This document shows, in pieces, positions 15,148-23,012 of a stretch of DNA of 35,773 bases (position 1 is the stretch's first letter; the number at the start of each line of letters is the position of its first letter). The notes beneath the pieces were generated by a model, which searched no databases, was not told where the DNA came from, and saw only the letters and a program-made list of their open reading frames with translations. The stretch covers positions 1 to 35,773 of the forward strand of contig VGEH01000033.1 in assembly GCA_016869375.1 (NCBI GenBank). Direction: 5' to 3'. This DNA is from Alphaproteobacteria bacterium (lineage in GTDB: Bacteria > Pseudomonadota > Alphaproteobacteria > SHVZ01). A program made the position numbers and the translations under genes.

Positions 15148-16028
15148 CGCGTCCGATCGCGTCTCTGGCCCTTGGGGGGGCGCAGTTCGGCCTCGACTAC
15201 GGCATCAGCAACCGGCGCGGCCGCGTGCCCTTTGCCGAAGTCGAGGCGATCCTGGCGAAAGCGGCCGATGCGGGAATTGCCTTCGTCGATACGGCGCCGG
15301 CCTATGGCGACAGCGAGGAGGTCCTGGGCGCCATCCTGGCAGGCGATCCGAAATGGCGGATCATCACGAAGACCGTCGACCTTTCGTCGCTGCCGCTCGG
15401 CGCGGCGGCGGCGCGCCTCGAAGAAGGTCTGGAGCGGTCGCTGTTGCGGTTGAAGCGGCGTGAAGTCGACACCCTCCTCTTTCATCGCCCGCACGATCTC
15501 GCCCGGGAGGACGGCGCCGAGATCTGGGAGAAAGCAGCCGGTCTCAAGCGTCGGGGCCTCGTCCGGAGGCTCGGCCTCTCGATCTACGAGGAAGCCGATC
15601 TCGACCTTCCCGGCCGCAGGCGATGGGACGTGGTGCAGGCGCCGACCAGCATCGTCGACCAGCGCCTGATCTCGTCGGGTGCCTTCCGACGCCTTGCCTC
15701 GGCGGGAGTCGAGGTGCAAGTGCGCTCGATCTTCCTGCAAGGGCTTTTGCTCTCGCCGGAGAGCCGACCCGCCGGCCTCGTCTCGGCCCATGCGGCTTCG
15801 CTGGCCCGTTTTCGAGATCTGGCCGACAGGCTCGGTTTGACTCCGCTCGAGCTCTGTCTCGCTCATGTGCGGCGCTTGCCGGAGGTCGCGATCTGCCTCG
15901 TCGGCATATCGAGTGCGGGCGAGCTCGAGCAGATACTTGCAGCGAGGCTTCCGGAGCTTCCGGATACCGCCGTGCTCGCCGTCGACGCTCCCGATCTTGT
16001 CGATCCGCGCCGCTGGCCGCCTCGCTGA
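15144..16028 (+). CDS. Aldo/keto reductase
   Basis: 294 residues. The catalytic tetrad is complete: Asp49 (FVDTAPAYGDSE), Tyr54, Lys76 (ITKT) and His114 (LLFHRP). The N-terminus LALGGAQFGLDYGI is typical of the bacterial aldo/keto reductases found in surface-sugar gene clusters. It should use NADPH to reduce a carbonyl or oxidise the reverse. The ATGA overlap with the upstream gene shows translational coupling. Together with the RmlD-like gene it is the second oxidoreductase not needed for standard pseudaminic acid, so it probably serves a tailoring step. Substrate unknown. Confidence 0.85.
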   Translation: MTRPIASLALGGAQFGLDYGISNRRGRVPFAEVEAILAKAADAGIAFVDTAPAYGDSEEVLGAILAGDPKWRIITKTVDLSSLPLGAAAARLEEGLERSLLRLKRREVDTLLFHRPHDLAREDGAEIWEKAAGLKRRGLVRRLGLSIYEEADLDLPGRRRWDVVQAPTSIVDQRLISSGAFRRLASAGVEVQVRSIFLQGLLLSPESRPAGLVSAHAASLARFRDLADRLGLTPLELCLAHVRRLPEVAICLVGISSAGELEQILAARLPELPDTAVLAVDAPDLVDPRRWPPR

Positions 16029-16038
16029 CCGGCCGTTC

Positions 16039-16068
16039 TTGACGAAATTCGAGGGCGCATGCGATGTA
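16039..16068 (+). promoter_or_regulatory. Possible internal promoter before the acyl-carrier module
   Basis: The 76-nt gap after the aldo/keto reductase is the only sizeable break in this plus-strand run. It holds TTGACG (16039-16044), a good -35 for an alphaproteobacterial housekeeping sigma factor, with GATGTA 18 nt downstream as a poor -10. If real it would let the five-gene module be expressed independently. Confidence 0.3.
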
Positions 16069-16104
16069 GCCCGCGAATAGCGCCGATTGGATGAATTCGC
16101 CCTG

Positions 16105-16350
16105 ATGTCAAGCGTCACCCCCGATGAGATCCGCCTCCGTATCGCCGGGATCCTGCCGGGCCTGCCGGTCGATCCGACCGTCAATCTGCTCGAGAGCCAG
16201 ATGATCGATTCCTACTCGATCATCGAGGTCGTCGACCTGCTCGAACAGGCGTTCGCCGTGCGGTTCGGGCCTACCGACCTCTCTTTCGAAAATCTGACCT
16301 CGCTGGCGGCCATGGCTGCCACGGTGAGCCGGCTCCGGGACGCCGCATGA
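16105..16350 (+). CDS. Acyl/aminoacyl carrier protein
   Basis: 81 residues from ATG 16105 (a TTG at 16087 would add six). It is a small acidic helical protein. Ser36 in MIDSYSIIEVVDLLEQAF is the DSxxxxE phosphopantetheine site of acyl and peptidyl carrier proteins. It differs from fatty-acid AcpP (DSLDTVELVMALEE) and is more like D-alanyl or aminoacyl carriers found beside dedicated ligases. It overlaps the AMP-ligase gene by ATGA, so the ligase is its probable loading enzyme and the AAC(3)-fold protein its probable off-loading enzyme. A phosphopantetheinyl transferase is not in the window and would come from elsewhere. Confidence 0.85.
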   Translation: MSSVTPDEIRLRIAGILPGLPVDPTVNLLESQMIDSYSIIEVVDLLEQAFAVRFGPTDLSFENLTSLAAMAATVSRLRDAA

Positions 16351-17897
16351 CCCGCAATCTCGGCGAGCTGCTGATCGCGGCTGCCACCCGTCGACCCGAT
16401 CACATCGGCATCGTCGACCGCGGCGAGCGGTTCGCTTGGTCGGCGCTTCTGCAAGAAGCGAGTGTGACGGCGCGCGCTCTGGTCGATGCCGGCCTCGGGC
16501 GTGGCGAACGCGTGGCGATCTATGCCGATCACGGCCTGGGGCAGATCATCTCCCTGTTCGGCGTCGCCCTGGCTGATGGCGCCTTCACTATCGTCAATCC
16601 GTTGCTGCGCGCGGATCAGGTCATTCATCAGATCAGCGATGCCAGTACGCGCTTCGTCATCGGACAGCCTGCGCTTCTCGGCACGGTCGACGGCTTTCTT
16701 CGCCGGTCGCAGCTGAAAGTGATGACGATCGACGCCGCCGGACGCATCCAGGGCGAGCGAACAAGTACCTATGGCCCGGCCCCTACCCGAGGCATCCCCG
16801 CCGACGTTGCCTGCCTGATCTACACTTCGGGGTCTACGGGGAAGAGCAAGGGCGTCGTCGTCCCTCACCGCACGCTTCTCGACGGAGCGCGCATCGTCAG
16901 CGGCTATCTCGGCATAGGGCCGGATGACATCACGCTCAGCCTGCTTCCGTACAATTTCGACTATGGCTTCAACCAGCTTCTGACAGCGACCCACCACGCC
17001 GCTCGTCTCGTCGTGCACCGCTTCGTGCTGCCGAAGGATCTCCTCGACACGCTGGCGGCCGAACGCGTGACTGGGTTCGCGGCGGTGCCGACGCTGTGGC
17101 CGAAGCTTCTCGACCCTCGCTTCGTCGATCCGTCCAGTCGGCCGGCATTACCCTCGCTTCGCTACGTGACCACGGCGGGCGGCGTGCATGGCCAATCGAT
17201 GCTGAGGCGCCTAACCGAGTTCCTTCCCGGCGTGTCGATCTACATCATGTACGGCCTCACCGAGTCGTTCCGCTCGACCTACCTGCCGCCATCCGAGCTG
17301 CTGAAGCGGCCGGGATCCATCGGCAAGGCCGTACCCGAGGTCGAGATCATGGTCGTCGATGGGGACGGGAAGCCCTGTCCTCCCGGCGTTGCCGGCGAGC
17401 TGATCCATCGTGGTGCCTTCATCAACTACGGCTACCTCAACAACGAGGATCTGACTCGCGCGAAGTACATCGAGCTTCCGACCGGCGGACCGGGCTGCCG
17501 GCCGGAGATCGCGGTGCGGTCGGGCGATCTCGTTTCGCGCGACGAGGATGGGTTTCTCTACTTTCACGGCCGGATCGACCAGCAGATCAAGAGCATGGGC
17601 TATCGCGTGAGCCCGGGCGAGATTGAAGAGGCGGCATCCTCGTTCACCGGCATCGCTCACGTCGCGGCCTTCAGTGTGCCGGACGAGACCGTGGGTGAAG
17701 CGATCATCCTGGTTTGCACGACTTATCCCGGGGCGAAGGCAGAAGCCGATGCGCTTCGCCGGCATCTGCAGGAGCACCTGCCTCCCTACGCTGTCCCGCG
17801 CCGCATCGTCTTCCTGGACAAGCTGCCGCAGACGGTGACCGGCAAGGTCGACTACCCCTTGCTGCGCCGTCAGCATCTACAGCCGGAACCGAAATGA
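16347..17897 (+). CDS. AMP-forming acyl/amino-acid ligase (ANL superfamily)
   Basis: 516 residues. Adenylation motifs are complete and in order: P-loop YTSGSTGKSKG (159-169), LPYNFDYGFNQ (A4 region), MYGLTES (A5), SGDLV (A7), GRIDQQIKSMGYRVSPGEIE (A8 hinge) and catalytic Lys500 in TVTGKVDY (A10). The enzyme activates a carboxylate as acyl-AMP and passes it to a thiol, here most likely the phosphopantetheine of the adjacent carrier. Size and lack of a condensation domain fit a stand-alone ligase. The substrate cannot be read from the sequence. Glutamate mutase in the same operon makes 3-methylaspartate (or glutamate) the leading candidate. Confidence 0.87.
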   Translation: MTRNLGELLIAAATRRPDHIGIVDRGERFAWSALLQEASVTARALVDAGLGRGERVAIYADHGLGQIISLFGVALADGAFTIVNPLLRADQVIHQISDASTRFVIGQPALLGTVDGFLRRSQLKVMTIDAAGRIQGERTSTYGPAPTRGIPADVACLIYTSGSTGKSKGVVVPHRTLLDGARIVSGYLGIGPDDITLSLLPYNFDYGFNQLLTATHHAARLVVHRFVLPKDLLDTLAAERVTGFAAVPTLWPKLLDPRFVDPSSRPALPSLRYVTTAGGVHGQSMLRRLTEFLPGVSIYIMYGLTESFRSTYLPPSELLKRPGSIGKAVPEVEIMVVDGDGKPCPPGVAGELIHRGAFINYGYLNNEDLTRAKYIELPTGGPGCRPEIAVRSGDLVSRDEDGFLYFHGRIDQQIKSMGYRVSPGEIEEAASSFTGIAHVAAFSVPDETVGEAIILVCTTYPGAKAEADALRRHLQEHLPPYAVPRRIVFLDKLPQTVTGKVDYPLLRRQHLQPEPK

Positions 17898-18670
17898 TCC
17901 GGACCGGTCGTGATGATCTGCGCGCCCTGTGGCGGCGGCTCGGCATTGCCACGGGAGCGAACATCCTCTGCCACAGCTTCCTCGGCGCTCTCGGACGCAT
18001 TGACGGCGGACCGCAGGCCGTAGCCGAGACGCTCCTTGAGGCGGTCGGCGAGGGCGGCACCCTGATCGCACCGACCTTCACCTATAGCTACTTCAAGGAC
18101 GAGATCTACGACCCGGCCGAAACGCCTTCGACGGTCGGCATCCTTGGCGACATCCTCCGGCGGCATGATCGTGGTTTTCGCAATCTCGACCCCAATTTCT
18201 CCAACGCGGGCGTCGGGCCTCTCGCCGAGAAGCTGCTTACCCTCGATGGGTCCGAGAGCTTCGGCGCTACGAGCCCCTATGCTCGCTTCATCGATGCCGA
18301 TATCCGGATCCTTCTGCTTGGCGTCGACTACACCGCGCTGCCCCTGTTCATGCATCTCGAGGCGAAGCACGGAGTGCCGTATCGGCACCCGAAATCCTTC
18401 CATGGACGCCTGCGCATCGCCGGGGAGCTGAAGGAGACCGTTGCCGTTCATCACGTCCGCGATGCCGGCCTCAATCCCCAGTCCGACCGTCGCCGGATCG
18501 GCGCGTTCATCGATCGAGAGCCGGAAGTCGTTCTCGCCGACCTGCCCTACGGCGTGGCGCGAATGACATCCGCTCGCGTGGTAGAAAGAGTCGTGGCGCG
18601 CGAGCTGAGGCGTGATCCGCTCATCCTGCTCGACGCGTCACGCCCGTTTCAAGGGGATGGCCGTAAGTGA
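17894..18670 (+). CDS. AAC(3)-fold N-acyltransferase
   Basis: 258 residues from ATG 17894 (ATGA overlap with the ligase). It belongs to the Antibiotic_NAT / AAC(3) family: LCHSFLGALGRIDGGPQAVA (25-44), GTLIAPTFTYS (55-65) and the His/Glu segment FMHLEAKHGVPYR, whose H..E is conserved in family members. Drug-resistance members acetylate the 3-amino group of aminoglycosides from acetyl-CoA. Members embedded in surface-sugar clusters acylate amino sugars. Adjacent carrier protein and ligase suggest that the donor here is a carrier-bound aminoacyl group and not acetyl-CoA. A resistance role is unlikely in this setting. Confidence 0.85.
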   Translation: MIRTGRDDLRALWRRLGIATGANILCHSFLGALGRIDGGPQAVAETLLEAVGEGGTLIAPTFTYSYFKDEIYDPAETPSTVGILGDILRRHDRGFRNLDPNFSNAGVGPLAEKLLTLDGSESFGATSPYARFIDADIRILLLGVDYTALPLFMHLEAKHGVPYRHPKSFHGRLRIAGELKETVAVHHVRDAGLNPQSDRRRIGAFIDREPEVVLADLPYGVARMTSARVVERVVARELRRDPLILLDASRPFQGDGRK

Positions 18671-19329
18671 GCGATTGGAACAAGAAGTCATTCCGCGGGA
18701 CCTGGAACCGTTATCCATTCAGCGACGTGGTGTCCTTCGTGATGCGTCGTTTCGGCCGCACCGAGGATCGCTCCTCCGTCGCGATTCTGGATCTGGGGTG
18801 CGGCGGCGGGAGCCACCTCATGTTCCTGGCCCAGGAGGGGTTCGACTTCCACGGGATCGACGGCAACGCCGAGTCGGTCGAACGCGCCAATGAACGGCTG
18901 CGCAGCGCTGGCCATGATGATCGTCGCGCCGTGACCGGAACCTTCGATCGGCTTCCGTATCCCTCCGATCGCTTCGATGCCGTCATCGATCGGGGCTCGC
19001 TGACCTGCAACAGCCTTGCCGACCTGCCGCCGCTGATCGCCGAGATCCGGCGCGTGCTGAAGCCGGGCGGTACTGTCTTCAGCATGATCCTCCACGAACT
19101 CGGTGCGGCTTCCGCCGGCGGTCGTCATGTCGGCAGCAACGACTACGTCGACTTCCCCGGAGACCTCAGCGGCAGCGGCCTCCTGCATTTCACGACGGCC
19201 GAGGAGGCGCGCGGGCTGTTCTCGGCATTCCGTGATGTCGGCATCGACCAGCTGGTCCGCAGCACCGAGTTGCCGCGGCGAGAACCGTCGATCAACGAGG
19301 CCTGGACGATCGTGACCGCCACGAAATGA
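18667..19329 (+). CDS. Class-I SAM-dependent methyltransferase
   Basis: 220 residues from GTG 18667, overlapping the upstream stop (GTGA). Rossmann motifs: ILDLGCGGGSHLMFLA (44-59, motif I), HGIDGNAESVERAN (acidic loop at the end of strand 2), RFDAVIDRGSL (motif II/IV) and IRRVLKPGGTVFSMI (post-motif). No acceptor-specific domain is recognisable, so N-, O- or C-methylation cannot be told apart. In this operon, methylation of the amino acid's nitrogen or of the acylated sugar is plausible. It lies between the acyltransferase and the mutase, with 4-nt overlaps on both sides. Confidence 0.87.
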   Translation: MSDWNKKSFRGTWNRYPFSDVVSFVMRRFGRTEDRSSVAILDLGCGGGSHLMFLAQEGFDFHGIDGNAESVERANERLRSAGHDDRRAVTGTFDRLPYPSDRFDAVIDRGSLTCNSLADLPPLIAEIRRVLKPGGTVFSMILHELGAASAGGRHVGSNDYVDFPGDLSGSGLLHFTTAEEARGLFSAFRDVGIDQLVRSTELPRREPSINEAWTIVTATK

Positions 19330-21239
19330 CCGGTCACGCCATTGCGCTCGGCGGAATCGGCGGCGACAGCCATTCCGTCGGTCTGATCCTGCTTCGGCGC
19401 ATGCTGCAGCAGAGCGGATTCCGGGTGCTTTACCTCGGAACGCAAAACCCGATCGAGGAGTTCTTCCTGGTCGCGGCTTCCTGCGACGTCGTCATGATCT
19501 CCTGCGTCGACGGCCATGCGCATCACTATCTTCGCGACTTCCCGCGCCTCATCCGCGAGCGTCAGCAATCCTCGTTGTGGTATCTGGGCGGTCATCCGAT
19601 GGTGGAAGACATCATTGGGGGCGAGACCAGGTTCCTCGCCATGGGCTTTCATCGCGTGTTTATGCGGTTCGTCGAGCTCGACCGCATACTGGACTGCCTT
19701 GCCATGGACTTGGCCGGCCGCGCTCCGGCTGCGCCGAACTCCCTCGTCACACGATTGATGGAGGAACGGCTCGAGACGATAGCCGATGGCGTGGACGATC
19801 GGCAGATGGCGCTGGCCGACCATGATCGCGAGCGTTCCTTCGTCCTCCAGCACTGGCCGACCGGTCGGGGTGCCGCTGACCTCGGCGACAACGCGGCGTG
19901 GCTTGCCCGCCGCCCGTCATTGGCGGCGGCAGAAGGGGAAGTGCTCGAAGGGCGGCGGTCGATGCTGATTCAACCACGCACCGGCGTCGCCCTGCCGGAG
20001 GAGCAGGCGCGGCTCTTTCGGGCGGCGTCGGACGCCGGAGCAACCGTTCTTTCCTATCAGATCGACTCGTTGACCCGGAACAACAACTACGTCGAGGCCG
20101 CCGAAGGGATCCGTGAGAGCAACCTCGCGCAATTCTCGACGATAAACGGTTTCCCCGCGGTCAATCATGGCGTGCCCGTCCTGCGTCGGGTCGGTGCCCG
20201 CGTCGATCGCCCGCTTCAGGTAAGGCACAGCACACGCGATCCGCGCCTCCTCGCCGAGATCTCTTATGGCGGTGGCGTGTCGGGCTTCGAAGGCGGCGCC
20301 ATCTGCTACAATATTCCATACTACAAGGATTATCCGCTGGCGGAAGCGATTGCCCGCTGGCGTTACGTCGACCGCCTGACCGCGCGCTACCACGATGCGT
20401 TCGGCCTGACATTGCATCGAGAGTTCTTCGGCGTTCTTACCGGCACGCTGGTCCCGCCATGCATCGCGATCGCCACGGGCGTTCTCGAGTCGGTCCTGGC
20501 GGCGCAGCAAGGCGTGCGTGCGGTCGCGATCGGCTATGCCGAGCAGGGGTGCAGGGCGCAGGACGTCGCGGCCCTGCGCATGATCCCCAAGCTCGCGAAG
20601 CGGATACTGGCCAACTTCGGATTCGCGAGCGTCGCCGTCGGTGCTGTCTTCCATCAGTACATGGCGGCCTTTCCGGCTCAGCCGGGCAAGGCTCGTCAGC
20701 TCATTCGCGCCTCGGGTACGTCGGCGCGACTGGGGAAGGCGACCAGGCTCTTGACCAAGACAGCGGCTGAGGCGATCAGGATCCCGTCGCTCAACGACAA
20801 TATCGAGGGCCTGTCGCTCACGCTTGCCGGCATTGCGGACGCCGATGCGATGGTCTTGGACGAGAAGCGCGTCGGCGAGGAGGCGGACTGGATCGAGCGC
20901 GAGGTAACGGCGCTTGTCGACCATGTGGTCGAGCTCGGCCGAGGCAATGTCGCAACCGGGATCATTCGGGCCTTTCGAGCGGGCTCGCTCGATGTGCCTT
21001 TTGCTCCCAGCCGCTACAACAGCGGGGATTGCATCACGGCGCGCGACGCGGGAGGCGCCGTTCGGTTTCTCTCCTGCGGTCGCCTTCCCTTCTCGGCCGA
21101 CATCGTCCAGTTCCACGCCGAGCGCATGTCGGAGCGGCGCCGGCTGTCAGGAGTGCAGGAAAAGCAGGATTATCGTTTGATCGAGGAAGACCTGCTGCGC
21201 ATACCGCGCGGCCATTTCGAGACCTGGCCGCTGAGCTAG
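19326..21239 (+). CDS. Single-chain B12-dependent glutamate mutase (S-E fusion)
   Basis: 637 residues. Residues 1-125 match the cobalamin-binding sigma subunit: Asp14-Ser-His16-Ser-Val-Gly19 is the DxHxxG motif that ligates cobalt, and LWYLGGHP (84-91) fits the second loop. Residues 210-637 match the full epsilon subunit (IQPRTGVALPEEQ, INGFPAVNHGV, QVRHSTRDPRLLAEI, FEGGAICYN, GTLVPP, DVPFAPSRYNSG). Arg218, Arg300 and Glu322 align with substrate-clamp residues as I remember them from Clostridium. A linker of about 80 residues joins the halves. The reaction is L-glutamate to (2S,3S)-3-methylaspartate by carbon-skeleton rearrangement. Overlap with the methyltransferase gene (ATGA) and absence of methylaspartase point to biosynthesis, not fermentation. 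Confidence 0.88.
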   Translation: MTGHAIALGGIGGDSHSVGLILLRRMLQQSGFRVLYLGTQNPIEEFFLVAASCDVVMISCVDGHAHHYLRDFPRLIRERQQSSLWYLGGHPMVEDIIGGETRFLAMGFHRVFMRFVELDRILDCLAMDLAGRAPAAPNSLVTRLMEERLETIADGVDDRQMALADHDRERSFVLQHWPTGRGAADLGDNAAWLARRPSLAAAEGEVLEGRRSMLIQPRTGVALPEEQARLFRAASDAGATVLSYQIDSLTRNNNYVEAAEGIRESNLAQFSTINGFPAVNHGVPVLRRVGARVDRPLQVRHSTRDPRLLAEISYGGGVSGFEGGAICYNIPYYKDYPLAEAIARWRYVDRLTARYHDAFGLTLHREFFGVLTGTLVPPCIAIATGVLESVLAAQQGVRAVAIGYAEQGCRAQDVAALRMIPKLAKRILANFGFASVAVGAVFHQYMAAFPAQPGKARQLIRASGTSARLGKATRLLTKTAAEAIRIPSLNDNIEGLSLTLAGIADADAMVLDEKRVGEEADWIEREVTALVDHVVELGRGNVATGIIRAFRAGSLDVPFAPSRYNSGDCITARDAGGAVRFLSCGRLPFSADIVQFHAERMSERRRLSGVQEKQDYRLIEEDLLRIPRGHFETWPLS

Positions 21240-22840
21240 CCCCTGCGAGCCGGAAGGTGGGGCACTTTCGGCGACCGGCCTTCCAGCACGTCGACGAGCA
21301 GGCGACGGATCTGCTCGGTGATCGTGCTCCATCGCGTCGCCACTCGCCGAGGATGGGTTCGGACATTGGGAAAGAGGGGAACTGCCGGCCCCAGCCCGTG
21401 CGTCGCCCAGCTCTGCCCGGCAAGGAAGCTCCACACCGGCAGACCGGCCCCGGCGGCGAGATACATGACGGCGGTATGCGCGGTCACCAGGACATCGCAG
21501 CCCGCCAGGATCGCGGCGACGTCCTCGAGGTCGTTTTTGAGATCGATCGGGGGATGGATGAAGGCGGGCAGCTCTCGCCTGAGATACGCAATCTCGTCCT
21601 CCGTCCACGAATACTGGACATTGACGATCGTGACCGGCAGTCCGCGAAAGATGGCGGCAAGATCGGTTGCCGACATGTAGTGCGGCATGTTGGTTGCGTT
21701 CATGTTGCCGCCGCGCCAGGAGACGGCGATCCGCAGGCGGTTCGGTCGCGACGAGAGCAGCGGTTCCCAATGCGCGACCTTGATCGGGTCTGGCACGAGG
21801 TAGCGGCTCACGGGGCCGGGGCGTCCGGCGCGCAACGCCTCGATCTCGCGACGGATCGCGGGCATGAAGGGCAGGGGAAGGCTGCTGATCGGAATCTGCA
21901 GATCGACGGTCCGGCCGCTCAAGGTCTCCTCGACCGAGGGGCGCGCGGCGACGATGTCGAACCGTGGGAAGGAGCGGCGATAGAGCGGGACGAGTCGCGG
22001 ATCGGACTCCACGATCACGTTGCCATTGCCCGAGACCATTGGCAGCCATCGCGCGAAGTAGAGATGATCGCCAATCCCCTGCTCCATCCAGATGAACAAC
22101 GACCGCCCGTCGAGCGGCTCGCCTTCCCAGCGCGGCCGAACGATGCGGAGCGTAGGCCGGGGGGGTAACCCCGGCTCCAGCAGACGGTTCTCCGCGAGGG
22201 GGTATCCAGCCTCGATCTTTCCTTGCGCCAGCTGCGAGTATGCGAGGTTCAGGGTGAGGTGCGGATTGCTGCTGTCGACCGAGAGGGCGCGGCGTATCCA
22301 GCGCTCCGCCTCCTCGGCGCGCGCGTCGAGGAGGATGATGTGGGACAGGTTCACGAGGGTGGGCTGGTGTGCGGGCGCGACGGCTGCAGCCCGGCGAAGG
22401 TCGAGCTCGACGCGGTCGTGTTGCTGGAGGACCTGGCGCGCCAGTGCCACGTTGCCGAGAGCTGGCGCCGAGAGCGGTTCGATGGCAAGCGCGCGTCGTG
22501 CCATTGTAAGGGCAAGAGCAGCCGAATCATGGCGCAGCACATCGCTCAGATTGCTGTAGGTTCCACCGTGCTGGGGCGCGAGAACGGCGACTCCTCGCAG
22601 CGCGGCCGCCGCGGCCGGAAGATCGCTGAGCGACACCGCGACTCCGGCAGCCTGCATGAGCCAGTCTGCCGCGTAAGGATGTGCCGGAACCTGCTTTGCG
22701 GTCCGGACCAGCAATGCGCCCGCCCGTGCGGGTTGATTGCTTCCGATGAGCATATTGACGACGTTCGCCATGGCCTCCGGGTCGTAGCCGGCCGTAGCGA
22801 GGTCGCGCGCAATCGACTCATCGTCAGGTGGAAGTGTCAC
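21236..22840 (-). CDS. TPR-glycosyltransferase, FlmG-like (1)
   Basis: 534 residues starting at GTG 22840. The N-terminal half (about 1-210) is a row of degenerate TPR helices, for example ALRGVAVLAPQHGGTYSNLS and ALSVDSSNPHLTLNLAYSQL. The C-terminal half (about 225-534) is a GT-B-like transferase domain with RPRWEGEPLDGRSLFIWMEQ and DVLVTAHTAVMYLAAGAGLP, seen in TPR-linked glycosyltransferases. Caulobacter FlmG has this layout and glycosylates flagellin with a pseudaminic-acid sugar. Its position at the end of the sugar locus makes it the likely protein O-glycosyltransferase. The gene converges on the glutamate mutase with the shared CTAG at 21236-21239. Confidence 0.8.
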   Translation of the reverse strand: MTLPPDDESIARDLATAGYDPEAMANVVNMLIGSNQPARAGALLVRTAKQVPAHPYAADWLMQAAGVAVSLSDLPAAAAALRGVAVLAPQHGGTYSNLSDVLRHDSAALALTMARRALAIEPLSAPALGNVALARQVLQQHDRVELDLRRAAAVAPAHQPTLVNLSHIILLDARAEEAERWIRRALSVDSSNPHLTLNLAYSQLAQGKIEAGYPLAENRLLEPGLPPRPTLRIVRPRWEGEPLDGRSLFIWMEQGIGDHLYFARWLPMVSGNGNVIVESDPRLVPLYRRSFPRFDIVAARPSVEETLSGRTVDLQIPISSLPLPFMPAIRREIEALRAGRPGPVSRYLVPDPIKVAHWEPLLSSRPNRLRIAVSWRGGNMNATNMPHYMSATDLAAIFRGLPVTIVNVQYSWTEDEIAYLRRELPAFIHPPIDLKNDLEDVAAILAGCDVLVTAHTAVMYLAAGAGLPVWSFLAGQSWATHGLGPAVPLFPNVRTHPRRVATRWSTITEQIRRLLVDVLEGRSPKVPHLPARRG

Positions 22841-23012
22841 CGAGAGGTCAGCATGCTGAGTTGGACGGGTCGCTCATACAGAGCGTTCAATGCGCCAAGC
22901 GTGACCTTCGATCAACGGAATTGAGAGAGACTCCCTGTCGCTCCTTATGACGAAGCCCATGCGAATCCCCCGGATTGCAAGGTGAGCCTGCAATCCGGGA
23001 GCTTGCCGGAAG
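22841..23012. other. Intergenic region between the sugar locus and the polyamine operon
   Basis: 172 bp holding the upstream region of the TPR-glycosyltransferase and the 3' end of the polyamine operon. No clear promoter was recognised for the glycosyltransferase. The hairpin at 22969-22999 is listed separately. Confidence 0.5.
22969..22999 (-). terminator. Hairpin terminator after the polyamine operon
   Basis: CCCGGATTGCA (22969-22979) pairs perfectly with TGCAATCCGGG (22989-22999), an 11-bp stem with a 9-nt loop. It lies 13 nt past the stop of the minus-strand GNAT gene. No T-run follows, so it may be a weak intrinsic terminator or a 3'-end stabilising hairpin. Confidence 0.6.

Noticed and set aside
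16029..16104. Cobalamin riboswitch before the module containing the B12 enzyme
   Set aside because: The gap is only 76 nt and lacks a B12-box-like core.
17894..18670. AAC(3)-fold gene as an aminoglycoside-resistance determinant
   Set aside because: It is translationally coupled to a carrier-protein ligase in a sugar cluster, with no mobile element or resistance context nearby.
19326..21239. Glutamate mutase as part of glutamate fermentation
   Set aside because: No methylaspartase, mutase activator or fermentation genes occur; the gene overlaps a methyltransferase in a biosynthetic operon.
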